Source of the DNA: an archaeon
Lineage (GTDB): Archaea; Hydrothermarchaeota; Hydrothermarchaeia; Hydrothermarchaeales; Hydrothermarchaeaceae
NCBI GenBank assembly: GCA_018830205.1
Contig: JAHJSX010000120.1
Coordinates: 1 to 24,191, forward strand
Direction of reading: 5' to 3'
Length of the DNA: 24,191 bases
Both the position numbers and the translations under genes were made by a program. The notes beneath the pieces were generated by a model. That model was given only the letters and a program-made list of their open reading frames with translations. It was not told where the DNA came from and ran no database searches. This document shows positions 1-7,683 of the stretch, piece after piece. Every line of letters starts with the position of its first letter. Positions within the stretch are counted from its first letter, which is position 1.

Positions 1-32
1 GCGGGTCAGGCGCCTGTAAATCGGTGAGTTTT

Positions 33-464
33 ATGGACAGGAAAACTGCAAAGAAAATCAAGCTGGTTTCAGGCCTTGGAGTGATTGTACTTCTGGTTGC
101 AATAGGCTTCAGCGCGCTTGGTGATTTCGCAAGCCCATATAAGACCGTTTCTGATGTTGCGCTAAGCCCTGGAGATTATACGGGCAGGCAGGTCCAGGTG
201 GAGGGAGACGTCATAATTGAAAGCATTGCCTGGGAGCCGCCCGTTTTGACATTTACAATGACAGATGGAATAAATGAGCTGGATATAAGATACGAGGGCG
301 TCCTGCCGGGTTCATTTCCTGTCGGGGACGTTGGAAGCGAATCAGAAATCGATGTAGTTGCTATTGGGTCAATGACGCTTGCAGGCGAATTCGATGCGGG
401 TTCTATTCTTGTCAAATGCCCGTCAAAGTACGAGGCAAAGCTTAACGAAACGTCACTGGATTAG
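33..464 (+). CDS. ccmE: Cytochrome c maturation haem chaperone CcmE, Cys-type
   Basis: CcmE holds haem covalently outside the cytoplasmic membrane and passes it to apocytochrome c. The protein is about 143 residues: a short basic N-terminus (MDRKTAKKIK), one membrane anchor at about residues 11-30, then a small beta-rich OB-fold-like domain with the family phrases GDYTGRQVQVEG and LTFTMTDG. Near the C-terminus is VKCPSKYEAK. This replaces the HxxxY haem-binding motif of E. coli CcmE with CxxxY, a variant known from archaea and some sulfate reducers. I start at ATG 33 because GGTGAG lies 5 bases upstream; an in-frame GTG at 24 is the alternative. The bases before it read in frame 1 as a possible upstream C-terminus ending in TGA at 25-27, which would suggest an operon continuing off the left edge. 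The 3' end overlaps the convergent DUF362 gene by 12 bases. Family call is fairly sure. Confidence 0.85.
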   Translation: MDRKTAKKIKLVSGLGVIVLLVAIGFSALGDFASPYKTVSDVALSPGDYTGRQVQVEGDVIIESIAWEPPVLTFTMTDGINELDIRYEGVLPGSFPVGDVGSESEIDVVAIGSMTLAGEFDAGSILVKCPSKYEAKLNETSLD

Positions 465-1532
465 CCTGTACTCTTTTTTTCCTATTCCAAGTTCAACTGC
501 CGTGTCAAACTGCACCCTCCAGTGGGTGTCAGGGTTTATCGCCGTGAGCTTGTCATCCCCCCCTTCAAACGCACTTCCATCGATGCCGGGGGCCTTATTT
601 ATCATGTCAATTGAGGCCATGTCAATTGCGACTGGGTCAAGTGATGCAATGACGCCGATGTCCGGAACAATGGGGATGTCCGAGTGGGGATGGCAGTCGC
701 AGTGCGGGAGTATGTCCACGAGAAGATTTATGTATCCTGTGTTTTCCCCGAGCACGTCTAAAACGGCCTTTGCGTTTTCTGCAATACGCCTTGCAAGCGT
801 TTCTTTGTCGTTAAAGCCGACCTTGACTGCCCTCCTGTCGCACACGTCAAGGCAGACGTTGCATGGCAGGCAAACAGTCTCGTTTATTACGGGGAGGGTT
901 ATGGCGCCCTCAACAGGGCATTCCTCCACGCACTTGCCGCAGTCGTCGCAGAGTTCGCTGTCTATTTTTAATGGGCCGTCAAAATGAATGCGGAACTTCC
1001 CTGGCTTTGATACGCAGCCCACGCCGATATTTTTTATCGCGCCGCCAAAACCTGCCTGGATGTGGCCAGTCACATGAGATAAGAATATTAGAGCGTCAAG
1101 CTCTGCGATGCCTCTTGCAACAGGTATTTCACCACTCGTGCCGTCAAGACCGTCGTCGCCGTCCGCAATAACTATTGGTGCGCCAATCGTCTCCGGTGCA
1201 AAACCGTTTTTGGCTGCTGCGCGCAGGTGCTTCTCGCGCGATGTCCGGCCCGGTTTCCAGCCAAGTCCTGCCGTTTCGACGATTACTGGTTTTCCGCCGA
1301 GGCCTTTAATGATGTCGACAAGCTTTGATACGTATGCAGGTCTGATATAATGCACGTCCCCCGGCTCCCCGAAATGCATTTTTATGCCAACCGAGCCACC
1401 CTTCTTGACGAGCCTGTCAAGGCCTGCTGAAAAAAACACACACTCCATCTTCGAAAGCAAGCTCTCCTTTGGCACCCACCACTTCCTGAAATCTTTTACT
1501 CGTGCGCTTGCAAAATGTACTTCCGACGCCAC
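453..1532 (-). CDS. DUF362 protein with inserted 2x[4Fe-4S] ferredoxin domain
   Basis: This 359-residue protein has a DUF362 domain split by a bacterial-type ferredoxin module. Two cluster motifs are visible: C195-C198-C201-C205 followed by P, and C221-C224-C227-C231, each CxxCxxCxxxC, so two [4Fe-4S] clusters are expected. After the ferredoxin comes the family block ILPHCDCHPHSD (H277, C278, C280, H281, H283) and then VPDIG and DPVAID; the Cys/His-rich stretch could hold a further metal. The biochemical role of DUF362 is not established; an electron-transfer or redox role is inferred. The start is GTG at 1530-1532, supported by GGAGG about 8 bases upstream. It is cytoplasmic, with no signal peptide. 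It is divergent from the histidine kinase and may share a TATA region with it. No function should be assumed beyond iron-sulfur binding. Confidence 0.85.
   Translation of the reverse strand: MASEVHFASARVKDFRKWWVPKESLLSKMECVFFSAGLDRLVKKGGSVGIKMHFGEPGDVHYIRPAYVSKLVDIIKGLGGKPVIVETAGLGWKPGRTSREKHLRAAAKNGFAPETIGAPIVIADGDDGLDGTSGEIPVARGIAELDALIFLSHVTGHIQAGFGGAIKNIGVGCVSKPGKFRIHFDGPLKIDSELCDDCGKCVEECPVEGAITLPVINETVCLPCNVCLDVCDRRAVKVGFNDKETLARRIAENAKAVLDVLGENTGYINLLVDILPHCDCHPHSDIPIVPDIGVIASLDPVAIDMASIDMINKAPGIDGSAFEGGDDKLTAINPDTHWRVQFDTAVELGIGKKEYRLIQ
474..480 (+). terminator. T-run terminator candidate after ccmE
   Basis: Seven consecutive T residues begin 9 bases after the ccmE stop, inside the C-terminal codons of the convergent DUF362 gene. 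Archaeal RNA polymerase terminates at such U-tracts without needing a hairpin. Inference from sequence only. Confidence 0.4.
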
Positions 1533-1566
1533 TAAAAATGCCTCCTACCCATAATACTCTGCTTTC

Positions 1567-1578
1567 AATTATAAAAAG
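1567..1578. promoter_or_regulatory. TATA-like element between the DUF362 and kinase genes
   Basis: AATTATAAAAAG reads as a TATA box on both strands. On the minus strand it lies about 26 bases before a plausible start site just ahead of the DUF362 SD sequence. On the plus strand it lies about 20 bases before the kinase ATG at 1593. Confidence 0.45.
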
Positions 1579-1592
1579 ATGTTTTCATCTGC

Positions 1593-4001
1593 ATGTTAGC
1601 ATCAAATTTATATCATTGTATCACCATTATCGTTATTGAAAGGAGTTGGAGCAAAGGGCAGGAGTGTGTTCAAACGGGAAAAGATACGAATATTTCTGGG
1701 TTCATAAGGGAACACTGGCAGGGTATAGTGATAGGCAGCCTCGGCTGGATAGCTTTTGGAACCTATCTGTTGGACGAATACACCAAACACGGTACTCTTT
1801 CTGAGTTCTATGAACATCTAATATCGGAACTGCCCATCCATCACATATTAATGCTTTCGGCAGTACCGCTAATGATGGCTTTCGGCTATGTCCTTGATAA
1901 AAAATTAAAACTTGAGAGGGAATTAAAAGAATACACCGACCAGCTAGAGCAAAGTGCATGGTCAACGTCCGCAGAGTTAGTCGCTTCGGAGGAGAAGTTT
2001 TCCAAGGTCTTCTTCTCCAGCCATAGTTTAATAATTATTACTGATTTGAGTGATGGAAAGATTATAGATGTGAATAACAGCGTTGTAAAAATTTCAGGAT
2101 ATTCAAGGGAAGAACTTATTGGGAAGACTACAATGGGACTTGGGCTTTGGGCAAATCCCAACGAGAGGGATAAATACATAAAGGCAATTCAGAAGGACGG
2201 GAATGTTACCGATCTGGAAACTGATGTACGGGCAAAATCAGGCAAGCGGTACACATTGCTCCTCTCAGGGGAGATTGTCAATATCGGTGAAGTGCAGCAC
2301 TTGATTTCCATAGGAAACGACATCACAGAGCGCAAGGAGGCGGAGGTGGCGCTGCATGAGAGCGAGGAGAAATACTCGACCCTTATCGAGCGTGGGAACG
2401 ACGGGATTATAATCATCCAGGATGGGCTTTTAAAATTCGTGAATTCCAAGATGGTTGAAATGTCCGGCTACTTGGTTGAAGAGGTGCTTGAGAAGCCGTT
2501 TATCGAATTCATCTCCCCTGATTTAAGGGAGGAGGTAATGTTCATATATAAAAAGAGGATGGCCGGAGAGGATGTCCCAGATAGGTACGAGACAGAAATC
2601 CTGCGAAAAGACGGTGCAACTGTACCCATTGAAGTAAATGCCTCGTCGATTGAATACGGGGGCAAACCTGCGAGCATGGCGATGCTGCGTGACATCACAG
2701 AGCGAAAGAAGGCTGAAAATGAAATAAAGCGAAATTACCACATTCAAAATGTAATAAATAAAATTTTGCATGTTTCACTGGAGCAGGTCCCGCTCACTCA
2801 GCAGCTCGAACGTGTGCTTGATTTAATGCTCTCCATCCCATGGCTTGTTTTAGAAAAAAAAGGCTGCATATTCCTGGTTGAAGACGACCCAAAAGTCCTT
2901 GTGCTGAAGGCCCAGCGAGGGCTCCATGAAGCATTGCTGACCAAGTGTGAAAACGTGCCTTTCGGACACTGTATCTGTGGGAGGGCGGCGGCCACCAAGG
3001 AAATATTATTCGTTGACAGCGTCGACGAACGCCACGACAACACTTACGACGGAATAAAGCCGCACGGGCACTACTGCGTGCCCATCCTCTCAGGCGCGCA
3101 TGTTCTTGGTGTGCTTAATCTCTATGTAAAAGAAGGGCACGAATGGAACACGTACGAAGCGGAATTTCTAAGTGCGGTGGCAGACGCCATTGCTGGAATC
3201 ATCGAGCGCAGGCATTCAATGGAAGAACTTGAGGAGGCCCATGAAAAACTCGAAGAAAGCCACTCAAAAATGGAGGAAACCCATGAAGCATTGCAAAATG
3301 CCTACGAAGATTTGAAAGACGTTGACAGGTTGAAAGATGACATCATCTCTAATGTCAGCCACGAACTGCGCACCCCGATAACCATCATAAAGGGGGCCCT
3401 TGAGATGTCAAGGGACGAGGAAGACATAGAGATGAGGGACAAGCTTTACAGGGTTGCAATAAGTGCGCTCGCGAAGCAAAACAGGATAGTGGGAAACCTT
3501 GTGGAGATGGCAGCGTTCAGGAAAAAGAAGTTTGCGTTTAACTTTGAAGAAGTAAAACTGGGCCACCTGGTCTCGCTTGTCATGGGAGAGGTTAAGCGTG
3601 AGGCAGAGTTAAAGGAAATAAAAATAGAGTCTGACGTCCCAGACATTGCTGTTATGGTGGACTTCGAGGGATTGAAGCTTGTTCTTTTAAACCTCCTGGA
3701 CAACGCTGTAAAATTCAGTGACCCGGGCGGACACATAGCGGTCAAAGCAGAGGTTAAAGGCGATAAGGCCCACGTCTGTATTGAAGATGAAGGCATTGGA
3801 GTGCCAGAGGAATTCCGCGATAAGATATTTGACAAACTCTTTCAGCTGGATGCCACGACGACGCGAAGGTTCGCAGGTACGGGCATGGGGCTTGCAGTTG
3901 CCAAGGAGATTATCGAGGCCCACGGCGGGAATATCTGGGTTGAGGGCAGGAAAAAAGGGAGTCTGTTCTGCTTCACTGTCCCCCTGAGTAAAGGTGAGTG
4001 A
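1593..4001 (+). CDS. Membrane sensor histidine kinase, PAS-PAS-GAF-HisKA-HATPase
   Basis: This 802-residue kinase has two membrane segments at about 43-62 and 82-100, a short coiled linker, PAS1 at about 134-248 (ending in DITERKEAE), PAS2 at about 262-374 (ending in DITERKKAE), a GAF domain at about 385-540, a charged coiled coil at 541-580, HisKA with phospho-acceptor H590 in NVSHELRTP, and HATPase with N704 of the N box, DEGIG at 732-736 and GTGMGL at 762-767. All catalytic boxes are intact, so it should be active and phosphorylate the response regulator 4 bases downstream. The GAF domain is rich in Cys and His (C452, H459, C460, C462, H481, H491, H493, C495), suggesting a bound cofactor. 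The signal is unknown. The start is uncertain: ATG 1593 has no SD, and no better in-frame ATG, GTG or TTG precedes the first membrane segment. Confidence 0.9.
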   Translation: MLASNLYHCITIIVIERSWSKGQECVQTGKDTNISGFIREHWQGIVIGSLGWIAFGTYLLDEYTKHGTLSEFYEHLISELPIHHILMLSAVPLMMAFGYVLDKKLKLERELKEYTDQLEQSAWSTSAELVASEEKFSKVFFSSHSLIIITDLSDGKIIDVNNSVVKISGYSREELIGKTTMGLGLWANPNERDKYIKAIQKDGNVTDLETDVRAKSGKRYTLLLSGEIVNIGEVQHLISIGNDITERKEAEVALHESEEKYSTLIERGNDGIIIIQDGLLKFVNSKMVEMSGYLVEEVLEKPFIEFISPDLREEVMFIYKKRMAGEDVPDRYETEILRKDGATVPIEVNASSIEYGGKPASMAMLRDITERKKAENEIKRNYHIQNVINKILHVSLEQVPLTQQLERVLDLMLSIPWLVLEKKGCIFLVEDDPKVLVLKAQRGLHEALLTKCENVPFGHCICGRAAATKEILFVDSVDERHDNTYDGIKPHGHYCVPILSGAHVLGVLNLYVKEGHEWNTYEAEFLSAVADAIAGIIERRHSMEELEEAHEKLEESHSKMEETHEALQNAYEDLKDVDRLKDDIISNVSHELRTPITIIKGALEMSRDEEDIEMRDKLYRVAISALAKQNRIVGNLVEMAAFRKKKFAFNFEEVKLGHLVSLVMGEVKREAELKEIKIESDVPDIAVMVDFEGLKLVLLNLLDNAVKFSDPGGHIAVKAEVKGDKAHVCIEDEGIGVPEEFRDKIFDKLFQLDATTTRRFAGTGMGLAVAKEIIEAHGGNIWVEGRKKGSLFCFTVPLSKGE

Positions 4002-4005
4002 AAAG

Positions 4006-4380
4006 ATGACGAAAATACTGCTTGTTGATGACGAGCCTGACATCGTAATGCTTTGCAAGAACATGCTTGAAAAGGCCGGTTATGAGGTCGTTGTTGCACG
4101 AAATGGCCAGGAGTGCCTGGAAAGGCTTATAGAAGAACATTTTGACCTGATACTGCTTGATGTGATGATGCCAGGAGACAACGGATGGGTTGTGTGCAGG
4201 AAGATTAAGTCAAATAAGGTGACACGTGACATACCAGTTGTAATGTTCACGGTGTGCAGCGAACCATGGTTGAAAGAGAAAGGCAAGGAAGCCGGGGCCG
4301 ACGCACAGATTGACAAGCCCTTTGAGCTTGAAGATTTGTTGGGGACTATTGAAAGGGTATTGGCGGAGGATAAGGACTAA
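4006..4380 (+). CDS. Receiver-only response regulator
   Basis: The protein is about 124 residues and is a CheY-like receiver domain with no output domain. Counting from ATG 4006, the acidic pair is D8-D9 (LLVDDEP), the phospho-acceptor is D52 (ILLDVMMPG), the switch Thr is T82 and the conserved Lys is K104 (DKPF). It lies 4 bases after the histidine kinase stop and is almost certainly its partner. With no DNA-binding domain, it must act through protein contacts or as a phospho-relay. I prefer ATG 4006 because GGTGAG lies 7 bases upstream; a GTG at 3994 in the same frame is possible and would overlap the kinase by 8 bases. Confidence 0.9.
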   Translation: MTKILLVDDEPDIVMLCKNMLEKAGYEVVVARNGQECLERLIEEHFDLILLDVMMPGDNGWVVCRKIKSNKVTRDIPVVMFTVCSEPWLKEKGKEAGADAQIDKPFELEDLLGTIERVLAEDKD

Positions 4381-4392
4381 TGTAATTAGGAC

Positions 4393-5712
4393 TTATTTTT
4401 CAACAAAGTACACATTGTTTTTATCATACCCTAGCTCTAAAAACCTTCCAGAGCTCAGGATTTTGTGGCTTTCGTATATTGGGGCCACCCTCTTTTTAGG
4501 TCCGATTATCGAGCCCTCTTCAATCGTGACGCCCTCGCCTATTACAGGGGTGAGGTCCTGAGAGCCTTCAAGCATGTCTACATCCAAATCCCTGTCAACA
4601 ACACTATTATCATGTATCGTGGAATATCTCCCAATTATGCAGTTGTTTAGCCTTGTGTTTCTGCCAATATTTGTAAAATCCATTACTGCAGACCCTTTTA
4701 TTGTTGCACCGTCCCCTATTGTGCAGTAATCGCCAATGCATGAGGAGTCTATCTCGGCGCCATCCCCTATTATGCAGTACTCGCCAATTCTTACGTGGTT
4801 TCCAATCTTTGGAGAGGCCTTCATTCTTTCTATGTTGCGGCGTGTGGACTTGTGAATCAATGTACTGGGCGCGTCTTTTTGAATTATGCCAAACAATGCT
4901 TCCTTAATAGTCGTCTGCCTTCCGGGAAAACTCATTCTGCCAAGCCTCCCGTGCAATATGTCCTGTGTTGTTCTTAAAAGCGTTTCTGGAGTGCCTACAT
5001 CCTCCCAGTAGCCTTCACAGACGAGTCCATAAACTGGATGGTTGTTTTCAACCAGGTGCGGCAGAACATTGGTGCCTGTGTCCATCGGCCCGCCCACCAT
5101 GTCATCCAAAAATCCCTTAATTTTTGGAGAAAATACATAAATTCCTGTGTTTACGAGCCTTGAAGGTTCCTCGCCCTCCGCAGGTTTTTCTACAAACCTT
5201 TTAATCTTGCCGTCATCTGCAAGTTCTACCACACCGAACCCCGAAATATCCTTGTCCTCTTCAAGCTCTTTTAATCCAATCGTAACAAGCGCGTTTTTCG
5301 ACCGATGAAAGTTGACTAGTTTTCGGAGGTCCATTTCCAGTATGTGGTCGCCTCCAACAACAAGAACCTCTTTTTTTATGTCATAAAAATCCATGCAAAA
5401 TCTTACTGCATCTGCATTGCCCCTGTCCTCATATTTTGGTTTATATTTGAATCTCGCGTCAGAAAGTGTCCCAGATGTTTTTGAAAATAAGTGCCCCTCT
5501 TTAAAGAACTCCTTTATGAAAAGTGTGCCCCTTATCCCTTTTCCTGCAAGTATGAAATCATTGAACCCCTGGTTGGCCATCGCCTCAAATGTCCGGGAGA
5601 GTATCGCCGTCCCGCAAAGGCAGACCAGGGGTTTTGGATGCTGGAGAGTAAGAGGGTATAATCTTGTGCCTTCTCCACCTACCACCGCTATTACAACCGG
5701 AAGTTCCCGCAT
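4393..5712 (-). CDS. Sugar-1-phosphate nucleotidyltransferase with left-handed beta-helix tail
   Basis: This 439-residue enzyme belongs to the NDP-sugar pyrophosphorylase family, which joins a sugar-1-phosphate to a nucleotide. The N-terminal Rossmann-like domain has GGEGTRLYPLT at 12-22, KPLV at 27-30, the metal-binding GGDH at 120-123 and FVEKP at 173-177. After a linker at about 245-300 come hexapeptide repeats of a left-handed beta-helix at about 300-405 (IGEYCIIGDGAEI, IGDYCTIGDGATI), as in GlmU-like and mannose-1-phosphate guanylyltransferase-like proteins. The helix may regulate, trimerise or carry an acyltransferase activity. The sugar and nucleotide cannot be told from sequence; archaeal relatives serve glycan or cell-surface synthesis. 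The start is ATG at 5710-5712 with a modest GGTGG ahead. It runs convergent to the response regulator and divergent from the protease gene. Confidence 0.85.
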   Translation of the reverse strand: MRELPVVIAVVGGEGTRLYPLTLQHPKPLVCLCGTAILSRTFEAMANQGFNDFILAGKGIRGTLFIKEFFKEGHLFSKTSGTLSDARFKYKPKYEDRGNADAVRFCMDFYDIKKEVLVVGGDHILEMDLRKLVNFHRSKNALVTIGLKELEEDKDISGFGVVELADDGKIKRFVEKPAEGEEPSRLVNTGIYVFSPKIKGFLDDMVGGPMDTGTNVLPHLVENNHPVYGLVCEGYWEDVGTPETLLRTTQDILHGRLGRMSFPGRQTTIKEALFGIIQKDAPSTLIHKSTRRNIERMKASPKIGNHVRIGEYCIIGDGAEIDSSCIGDYCTIGDGATIKGSAVMDFTNIGRNTRLNNCIIGRYSTIHDNSVVDRDLDVDMLEGSQDLTPVIGEGVTIEEGSIIGPKKRVAPIYESHKILSSGRFLELGYDKNNVYFVEK

Positions 5713-5747
5713 GGCCCACCAACCAGCATAACCTTTGGAGTCGGTTC

Positions 5748-5755
5748 TATATATA
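5748..5755 (-). promoter_or_regulatory. TATA box for the nucleotidyltransferase gene
   Basis: The palindromic TATATATA lies about 40 bases upstream of the nucleotidyltransferase ATG on the minus strand. A second ATATATA at 5765-5771 lies on the side of the divergent htrA gene and probably serves it. Typical archaeal spacing would start the minus transcript near 5725. Confidence 0.5.
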
Positions 5756-5764
5756 CTTTAGGAG

Positions 5765-5771
5765 ATATATA
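5765..5771 (+). promoter_or_regulatory. TATA box candidate for the HtrA-like protease gene
   Basis: ATATATA lies 34 bases before GTG 5805 and 46 before ATG 5817, which predicts a short leader. A weaker TTTTAT at 5785-5790 would instead give a leaderless ATG 5817. Confidence 0.4.
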
Positions 5772-5816
5772 CAGGAGAGTAAAATTTTATGTCGGTAAAG
5801 TGTAGTGTTTGATGTC

Positions 5817-6953
5817 ATGAACGGAGTTAAAACGAGCACTGTCGTCCTTTTAAGCGTAATAGCAGCGATAACGAGCAGTTTAGTGACCGGTGCTATGATG
5901 CTAAGTGCGTTCGAGCATGAACCCGCATATGTGGCATCGCCAACTTCTGAGATTGTAATAATAAATGAAACCAGCAGCCAGGAGGGGATTGTCAGCGCCG
6001 TATTTGACCGGGTGCAGAACTCGGTAGTCCATATAACCTCAAGGACCAGCGAACGGGATTTCTTCATGCGCCTTGTGCCTGTAGAAGGGACTGGGACAGG
6101 AGTCATAATCTCCTCGGACGGGTACATACTGACAAACAACCATGTCGTTGGCGGCTCTGAATCCCTTATTGTAGCACTTGCAACCGGTGAGGAGGTAAGC
6201 GCAGAAATTGTCGGGGTGGACCCAAACACAGACCTTGCAATAATAAAGATAGACCCCCCGAGAACGCTTACGGTTGCGAAACTCGGGGATTCTGATAAAA
6301 TCAGGCCAGGGCAGATGGCAATAGCAATAGGAAACCCATACAGGCTCGACAACACAGTGACTGTCGGGGTTATAAGCGCCGTGAACAGAACCCTCACAGT
6401 AGACGGCAGCTACAGGATTAGAGGGGTTATCCAGACCGATGCAGCAATAAACCCCGGAAACAGCGGCGGTCCGCTCCTAAACTCAAAAGGAGAGGTCATC
6501 GGCATCAACTCTGCGATAATAACAACCACAGAGGGGTTTCAGGGGATTGGGTTTTCAATTCCCATCAATATTGCAAAGGACGTATCAAGCGAGCTTATAG
6601 AGCGTGGGCGGGTCGTGAGGCCGTGGCTTGGCATAACAGGGACGGATTTGACAGCTGATATGGCAGAATCATTGAATCTCTCTATAACAAAAGGAGTTAT
6701 ACTTGTTACAATAGAAGAGAATGGTCCTGCAGATAAAGCAGGGCTTGTGGGGTCCATATCACACCTATGGGGAGAGGATTTTGTAATCGGGGATGTAATA
6801 CTTGAGATTGGAGGGGAAGCGACCGACACTATAGATGACCTGATTGAGATAAAGCTGAAATACAGGGTCGGCGAGACCGTGGAAGTCAGGTATTACAGGG
6901 AAGGCGAGATAAAAACCACAGAAGTCACTTTAGGGGAAACTCCAGAGTCCTGA
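5817..6953 (+). CDS. htrA: HtrA/DegP-like membrane-anchored serine protease with PDZ domain
   Basis: This protein of about 378 residues is a trypsin-fold protease of the HtrA family, which degrades or refolds damaged exported proteins. Numbered from ATG 5817, it has an N-terminal membrane anchor or signal at about 5-28, then the protease domain with catalytic H109 (TNNHVV), D139 (NTDLAI) and S216 (GNSGGP), all present. One PDZ domain follows from about 270 to 365, with a carboxylate-loop-like GITG and the ENGPADKAGL element. One PDZ domain is the DegS/HtrA2-type layout rather than the two of DegP. The active domain should sit outside the membrane. The start is unsure: GTG 5805 is in frame and neither site has a good SD. 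Its 3' end overlaps the convergent cofC gene by 29 bases. Confidence 0.9.
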   Translation: MNGVKTSTVVLLSVIAAITSSLVTGAMMLSAFEHEPAYVASPTSEIVIINETSSQEGIVSAVFDRVQNSVVHITSRTSERDFFMRLVPVEGTGTGVIISSDGYILTNNHVVGGSESLIVALATGEEVSAEIVGVDPNTDLAIIKIDPPRTLTVAKLGDSDKIRPGQMAIAIGNPYRLDNTVTVGVISAVNRTLTVDGSYRIRGVIQTDAAINPGNSGGPLLNSKGEVIGINSAIITTTEGFQGIGFSIPINIAKDVSSELIERGRVVRPWLGITGTDLTADMAESLNLSITKGVILVTIEENGPADKAGLVGSISHLWGEDFVIGDVILEIGGEATDTIDDLIEIKLKYRVGETVEVRYYREGEIKTTEVTLGETPES

Positions 6954-7557
6954 CCAGAAAGTCGTGGGTTTTGGTGCCCTTGCCATGGAGAAGGAATTCG
7001 CGGACGTCGTCCGGGATGTCTATATCAAGGGATAGGGAATATGAATCGTATATGTGCATTGGTACTTTGCTTTTCGCAGCCTCCTTTTCGAAATCGGCGA
7101 AACTCGTGCTCGTAAATTTATTGTCAAGTACCTGCGGCGGGCGGCGGTAAAGGATGCCTGTACCGCCCCGGCTTGAGGGCGATATTATCAGCGGGTGATT
7201 GTTTCCAAGGTCGATTATCTCTTTTACGTGCGTGCTTGTCAAAAGAGGCGTGTCGGCAGGTATGAAAAGCGTTGCCCCGGCACCCTTTTCGATTGCGTAT
7301 TTGGTTGCTTTGCCTACGGCCGCGTTGAGGCCCGCTTTTTTTTCTTCGTGGACGAAGTGGAACTCAAAGTCCATGGTGCCAACCAGCTCTGAGGGACTTA
7401 CAACGATTGTTTCAACCCCTTGGAGCGCACCCAAAACGTCCTGGAGCATGTTCAGCACCAGCTCCTCCCGGTCTTCAACAGATAGGATTCCTGAAAGCCG
7501 GGTCTTGGCCTCACTCAGCTTGTTCACAGGGATTATTGCATAAACTTCGCCGCTCAT
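6925..7557 (-). CDS. cofC: 2-phospho-L-lactate guanylyltransferase CofC
   Basis: CofC joins 2-phospholactate (or a related three-carbon phosphoacid) to GTP to make the precursor that CofD transfers in coenzyme F420 synthesis. The 210-residue protein starts MSGEVYAIIPVNKLSEAKTR, with the nucleotide-binding EAKTRL at 16-21, KAGLNAA at 74-80, PADTPLL at 100-106, the RGGTG loop near 130-134 and a SLDIDIPDD element near the C-terminus, as expected for the family. The reading frame stays open for 65 more codons upstream, but that part has no family similarity and crosses the start of the divergent metallo-hydrolase gene, so I take ATG 7557. There is no SD; TTTATTAA about 26 bases upstream suggests a leaderless transcript. 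Its presence implies an F420-producing host. Confidence 0.88.
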   Translation of the reverse strand: MSGEVYAIIPVNKLSEAKTRLSGILSVEDREELVLNMLQDVLGALQGVETIVVSPSELVGTMDFEFHFVHEEKKAGLNAAVGKATKYAIEKGAGATLFIPADTPLLTSTHVKEIIDLGNNHPLIISPSSRGGTGILYRRPPQVLDNKFTSTSFADFEKEAAKSKVPMHIYDSYSLSLDIDIPDDVREFLLHGKGTKTHDFLVRTLEFPLK

Positions 7558-7599
7558 CAGGGGTAGTTTAAAGGCCCTGTTAATAAAATTAGCGCAAGC

Positions 7600-7607
7600 C
7601 TTATATG
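7600..7607 (+). promoter_or_regulatory. TATA box candidate for the beta-CASP gene
   Basis: CTTATATG lies in the short gap between cofC and the metallo-hydrolase. Normal archaeal spacing puts transcription start near 7628-7632, at the GTG/GGAGG cluster discussed under the gene. The same AT-rich stretch reads as CATATAAG on the other strand and could also serve cofC. Confidence 0.4.
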
Positions 7608-7683
7608 GGCAAGAGGTAGGATTTTTTGTGGAGGAATCTATATCATATTCAAAGGGAATGGAATAGAGCTTGAGATTGGGGGC

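Noticed and set aside
379..987. 202-codon open frame opposite the DUF362 gene
   Set aside because: It is a shadow of the strongly supported iron-sulfur protein on the other strand; the translation has no recognisable domain and is rich in Ser and Thr as antisense frames often are.
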